From: Victivallales bacterium
GTDB lineage: Bacteria; Verrucomicrobiota; Lentisphaeria; Oligosphaerales; Lenti-02
Length of the DNA stretch: 9,461 nt
Assembly (NCBI GenBank): GCA_018648945.1
Contig: JABGQJ010000267.1
Coordinates: 1 to 9,461, forward strand
Direction of reading: 5' to 3'
A program made the translations under genes and the position numbers. Of the stretch, positions 6,697-9,461 are shown in pieces (position 1 is the first letter of the stretch; each line of letters opens with the position of its first letter). The notes beneath the pieces are model-generated. The model worked only from the letters and a program-made list of their open reading frames with translations, was not told the DNA's origin and did not search any database.

Positions 6697-8601
6697 ATGC
6701 CCACCCATGTTGATTGGCGACGTGTTCGTTTCGGCGATGGTTTCCTGGGCGACCGCGTGCGCGTGAACCGCACCGCGACCATTCCGGCCGTCTGGCGACA
6801 CACCAAGGAGACCGGGCGCGCGGATGCTCTCAAGCTCAACTGGCAGGAAGGCGACGAACCACGGCCCCACCAGTTCTGGGATTCCGACGTGGCAAAATGG
6901 ATCGAGGCCGCTGCCTACGACCTGGCCATCGAGCCCAATCCGGAGGTGGAGGCCATCATCGACGAACTGGTGGCGGACATGGCGGCTGGCCAGTTGGCGG
7001 ATGGCTACTTCAACAGCTTCTACCAGCAGGTCTGCCTGGACAAGCGTTGGAGCAATCTCCGCGATATGCATGAGCTGTACTGCGCCGGGCATCTCATGGA
7101 AGCCGCCGTCGCCTACTTCCAGGCCACCGGCAAACGGGCCTTCCTGGACGTGATGAGCCGCTACGCCGACTGTATCGGGCAGACGTTCGGCAGCGAGGAG
7201 GGCAAACTCCCTGGCTACCCCGGCCACGAGGAGCTGGAGTTGGCGCTGGTCAAGCTCGCCGCCGCCACCGGCAAGGAGCGCTATGGAAGACTGGCGAGCT
7301 ACTTCGTGAACCAGCGCGGCCAGCAACCACACTACTTCGACGAAGAGGCCGTCCGCCGCGGCGAAGAGCCCGGTCGACCCTGGCACGGCAGCTACGAATA
7401 CACGCAGGCCCATCTCCCAGCCAAGGAGCAGGCCACGGCCGAGGGACACAGCGTCCGCGCCTGCTACTTCTACGCTGGCATGGCGGATGTGGCCCGGACG
7501 AGTGGCGATGCGAAGCTGGGAGATGCCTGTCGCACCATTTGGGCCAATCTGACGCGTCGCCGCATGTACGTGACCGGGGGCATCGGGTCCAGCTTCCAGG
7601 GCGAGCGGTTCAGCGTGGACTATGACCTGCCCAACGAGACCAGCTATGCGGAAACCTGCGCCCAAATCGCCCTCGTCTTCTTCGCCAGCCGCATGCTCCA
7701 ACTGGAGGCCAAGAGCGAGTATGCCGATGTGATGGAGCTGGCTTTCTACAACAGCGTGCTCAGCGGCGTCTCCCTCGATGGCGAACGCATCTTCTATGTC
7801 AACCCCCAGGCCTACTTCCCAGACGGCTATCGGTTCGACTCGCGCGGCCCGCGCATCGTCGGTTCGCGCCCCGAATGGCATGGCTGCGCCTGCTGCCCGT
7901 CAAACCTGGCCCGGCTGCTCGCCTCCCTCGGCGGTTACCTGTACTCGACCGACGAGGACCGGCTCTACCTCCATCTCTACGGCGCCTCCACAGTCGAGTG
8001 CGAGTGGGCGGGGACCAAAACCCAGTGCACGATCACCACCGACTACCCCTTCTCAGGCGAGATTGGCATCCGCGTCGACAGCGCCCCGGCGAATCCTGCC
8101 ACCCTCTGCCTGCGCATTCCCGGCTGGGCACGCTCCCACCAAGTCTGCATCAACGGCGAACCTGCGATGGGCGCAGTGGCAGACGGCTACTTGCTCCTCG
8201 AACGCGCCTGGCAGGACGGGGACATGGTCTCCCTTGCCTTCCCCATGCCCGTGGAGATGGTCGAGGCCCATCCCGCCGTCCGCCACGATGTGGGGCGTGT
8301 AGCCCTAAAGCGCGGCCCCCTCGTCTACTGCCTGGAATCCGTGGACAACGGGAGCGATCTCAACCAACTCCGGCTCGCGGCCGATCCCGACTTCACCGTG
8401 GAATCGAAGGAGATCACCGACCTCGCCATCCCGGCAATCCGCGGCAACGCCTTGCGCGACGACGCGAACGCCTGGGACGACACCCTCTACCGGCCCATTG
8501 GAGAATCGCGCATGCTGGCCGCCCGGATCACCGCCATCCCCTACTTCATTTGGGCCAATCGCGGGGCCGAAGAGATGCTGCTGTGGATTCGACGGGCATG
8601 A
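6697..8601 (+). CDS. GH127 (DUF1680) beta-L-arabinofuranosidase-type glycoside hydrolase
   Basis: The product has 634 residues, close to the 658 of the characterised Bifidobacterium enzyme HypBA1. GAGGAG (6684-6689) sits 7 nt before the ATG, and the protein opens with the family-typical pattern VRFGDGFLGDRVRVNR. There is no signal peptide, so it should act in the cytoplasm on imported oligosaccharides. The family is an (alpha/alpha)6 barrel followed by beta-sandwich domains and uses a zinc-bound cysteine nucleophile. The key residues are visible: Glu303 (in GSSFQGERF) for HypBA1 Glu322, Glu319 and Cys321 (YAETCA) for Glu338 and Cys340, and Cys399-Cys400 (HGCACCPSN) for Cys417-Cys418. Spacing between the first two glutamates is 16 in both. 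MYVTGGIGSS is also a family signature. After about residue 415 the sequence turns beta-rich (LCLRIPGWARSHQVCINGEP). GH127 members remove beta-L-arabinofuranose from hydroxyproline-linked or pectic glycans; at least one acts on aceric acid in rhamnogalacturonan II, so the exact sugar is not certain. The stop overlaps the next ATG by ATGA. Confidence 0.95.
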   Translation: MPTHVDWRRVRFGDGFLGDRVRVNRTATIPAVWRHTKETGRADALKLNWQEGDEPRPHQFWDSDVAKWIEAAAYDLAIEPNPEVEAIIDELVADMAAGQLADGYFNSFYQQVCLDKRWSNLRDMHELYCAGHLMEAAVAYFQATGKRAFLDVMSRYADCIGQTFGSEEGKLPGYPGHEELELALVKLAAATGKERYGRLASYFVNQRGQQPHYFDEEAVRRGEEPGRPWHGSYEYTQAHLPAKEQATAEGHSVRACYFYAGMADVARTSGDAKLGDACRTIWANLTRRRMYVTGGIGSSFQGERFSVDYDLPNETSYAETCAQIALVFFASRMLQLEAKSEYADVMELAFYNSVLSGVSLDGERIFYVNPQAYFPDGYRFDSRGPRIVGSRPEWHGCACCPSNLARLLASLGGYLYSTDEDRLYLHLYGASTVECEWAGTKTQCTITTDYPFSGEIGIRVDSAPANPATLCLRIPGWARSHQVCINGEPAMGAVADGYLLLERAWQDGDMVSLAFPMPVEMVEAHPAVRHDVGRVALKRGPLVYCLESVDNGSDLNQLRLAADPDFTVESKEITDLAIPAIRGNALRDDANAWDDTLYRPIGESRMLAARITAIPYFIWANRGAEEMLLWIRRA

Positions 8602-9299
8602 GGATTCCTCCCCCTCTCCGCCTGTTCCTCATCGGCGTGTTTGCGTTCGCCAGCGCCTCCCTCGCGCAAGTGGGAAGCCCCATTAGCAAGCCCCTATCCC
8701 TCCAGCAAGCGAAACCGGTCTGGCCCCGGGGCCGCGAGACGGAGAAGAACCTGTCCATCGGTTTCCGTTGCGCCTTCGAGGCCCCCACTGCCGACGGCAG
8801 CACCCGTCTGCACCTCACGGCCAGCAGTCTGTGCCGAGCGTTCCGAGACTCAGTGGCGATCCCAGGAACCTACTCCAGCTCATCGCTTCCGAAGAGCTCC
8901 AAGTGAGCGCCACCGAGAAGAAGACAGCAGGCACCCGTCCCTGTCGCCCAGCTGAGCCCTTTGCCCTCGCCGCCATGGGCTTCCGGACCCTTGACTTCGG
9001 CCAGAATCTGAGCAGCTTCCCAGGAGCCGAGATCATCTGCCACCAGGTGGGACGAGCCTACCTGACCTTTGATGAAATCCCGCTCCGAGGCGACGTGAAC
9101 TTCCGGCGGATGGGCACGGTCAATGCGGTGGGCTACGACCTCGTGCAAGGCACCCACCACGTCGAGAGCTTCCCCCGCCCGAAAACTCGCCTGGAGCCGT
9201 GCCCGCCTCCCCGTCCCCGGCGGCTTCCTCATCTTGGAACGGCAAGGCGAGCAAACCCAAGTCACACCTCCCGCTGGCTGGCGCGCCCAGGGCCCATAG
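8598..9299 (+). pseudogene. Internally deleted, frameshifted GH78-like alpha-L-rhamnosidase remnant
   Basis: Three pieces of what looks like one gene lie in order. Piece 1 (8598 to about 8845) starts at an ATG overlapping the GH127 stop, encodes a signal peptide (LRLFLIGVFAFASASLAQ) and then an N-terminal sandwich (KPVWPRG, GFRCAFEAP, LHLTASSLCRAF), before running into TGA at 8904-8906. Piece 2 (about 8850-9175) is in a different frame (that of 8768) and carries a strong GH78-type accessory-domain pattern: FRTLDFGQNLSSFPGAEI, LTFDEIPLRGDVNFRR, YDLVQGTHHVESF. Piece 3 (about 9177-9299) returns to the frame of piece 1, reads LPVPGGFLILERQGEQTQVT and AGWRAQGP, and ends at TAG 9297-9299, like the tail of such an enzyme. 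A complete family member has roughly 700 or more residues with an (alpha/alpha)6 catalytic barrel; about 234 codons remain and no barrel fits. So this is deletion plus frame loss, not a single base error. The intact ancestor was probably translationally coupled to GH127. Confidence 0.7.
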
Positions 9300-9301
9300 C
9301 C

Positions 9302-9317
9302 CCCCTTCAGGAAGGGG
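9302..9317 (+). terminator. Hairpin just after the pseudogene stop
   Basis: CCCCTTC (9302-9308) and GAAGGGG (9311-9317) form a perfect 7-bp stem. The two unpaired bases AG are too few for a real loop, so the innermost pair would open. It starts 3 nt after the TAG at 9297-9299. No T-tract follows; it may be a remnant terminator. Confidence 0.35.
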
Positions 9318-9341
9318 AACGACAGGCGCAAACTGGGCCGT

Positions 9342-9361
9342 GAGACCAGATCTCTGGTCTC
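9342..9361. repeat. Near-palindrome, hairpin or operator-like
   Basis: GAGACCAGA (9342-9350) and TCTGGTCTC (9353-9361) are exact reverse complements separated by TC. The 20-bp symmetric site could be a protein-binding site or, in RNA, a hairpin. The following bases (TCTGTC) are only mildly T-rich, so terminator activity is uncertain. I see no gene start within the window that it would control. Confidence 0.45.
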
Positions 9362-9389
9362 TCTGTCGCCACGTCTGGAGTTCTCTGCG

Positions 9390-9457
9390 CACCGGGGCCC
9401 GGCGCGCCTACCTGGTTCTCGCGTATGCCAGATGGGTAGGTCCGCCGGGCCCCGGTG
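9390..9457 (+). repeat. Dispersed hairpin repeat, copy 2, strong stem
   Basis: CACCGGGGCCCGGCG (9390-9404) pairs perfectly with CGCCGGGCCCCGGTG (9443-9457), a 15-bp GC-rich stem. After a 2-nt mismatch it continues with CCTACC (9407-9412) against GGTAGG (9435-9440), then TGG (9413-9415) against CCA (9428-9430) past a GATG bulge, closing on a loop at 9416-9427. That is 24 pairs in 68 nt. It resembles the hairpin at 665-722 in sequence order and fold. The window ends 4 nt later, so flanking structure is not visible. Confidence 0.75.
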
Positions 9458-9461
9458 GACG

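Noticed and set aside
6526..7881. Upstream extension of the minus-strand gene by 452 codons
   Set aside because: It lies antisense to GH127, whose family motifs are unmistakable, and precedes the signal peptide at 6525.
7875..8597. Open frame leading into the remnant gene from inside GH127
   Set aside because: It is the shifted frame of GH127 (Arg/Pro/Leu-rich); the signal peptide and ATGA overlap mark 8598 as the start.
9177..9343. Continuation of the middle-piece frame of the remnant to 9343
   Set aside because: After about 9175 that frame becomes Pro/Arg-rich without family pattern, while the frame ending at 9299 reads like a normal protein tail.
1..9461. tRNA, rRNA, CRISPR array, insertion sequence or prophage genes
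   Set aside because: I looked on both strands and found no cloverleaf, rRNA-like block, regularly spaced direct repeats, transposase, integrase or phage motif.

Overview
The window looks like a chromosomal segment of a GC-rich, polysaccharide-degrading bacterium of the Planctomycetota / Armatimonadota / PVC type. The evidence is indirect: several secreted multidomain glycan-active proteins, a secreted HEAT plus TPR alpha-solenoid protein of a style common in those phyla, GGAGAG-type ribosome binding sites, and hairpin-rich intergenic repeats. The phylum cannot be fixed from the sequence alone.

Layout. (1) 1-369, plus strand: the 3' end of a gene whose product ends in a CBM6/CBM35-like beta-sandwich. 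(2) 370-855: about 485 bp without a credible gene, packed with inverted repeats; the promoter of the next gene is probably at its right end. (3) 856-3498, plus: an exported 880-residue HEAT/TPR protein of unknown function. (4) 3499-3549: a short convergent junction with a perfect 10-bp inverted repeat. (5) 3550-6525, minus: an exported 991-residue protein with two carbohydrate-binding-like domains, a glycoside-hydrolase-like TIM barrel and a C-terminal beta-sandwich. (6) 6526-6696: a divergent promoter region. (7) 6697-8601, plus: a GH127 (DUF1680) beta-L-arabinofuranosidase-type enzyme with all catalytic and zinc-binding residues in place. (8) 8598-9299, plus: a wrecked GH78-like alpha-L-rhamnosidase gene that overlaps the GH127 stop as ATGA. 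It keeps N-terminal, middle and C-terminal pieces in two frames but has lost its catalytic barrel. (9) 9300-9461: three hairpins, the last of which is a diverged copy of a hairpin in region 2.

Working together. The divergent pair 5/7 and the remnant 8 suggest a locus for a plant-type glycan carrying L-arabinofuranose and L-rhamnose (pectin side chains, arabinogalactan or extensin glycans). The minus-strand protein would bind or process polymer outside the cytoplasm, GH127 would trim imported oligosaccharides in the cytoplasm, and the former rhamnosidase would have been exported. This is inference from family membership and gene order. The observations I rate highest are the internally deleted GH78-like gene and the two diverged hairpin repeats, which show one compensatory base-pair change.
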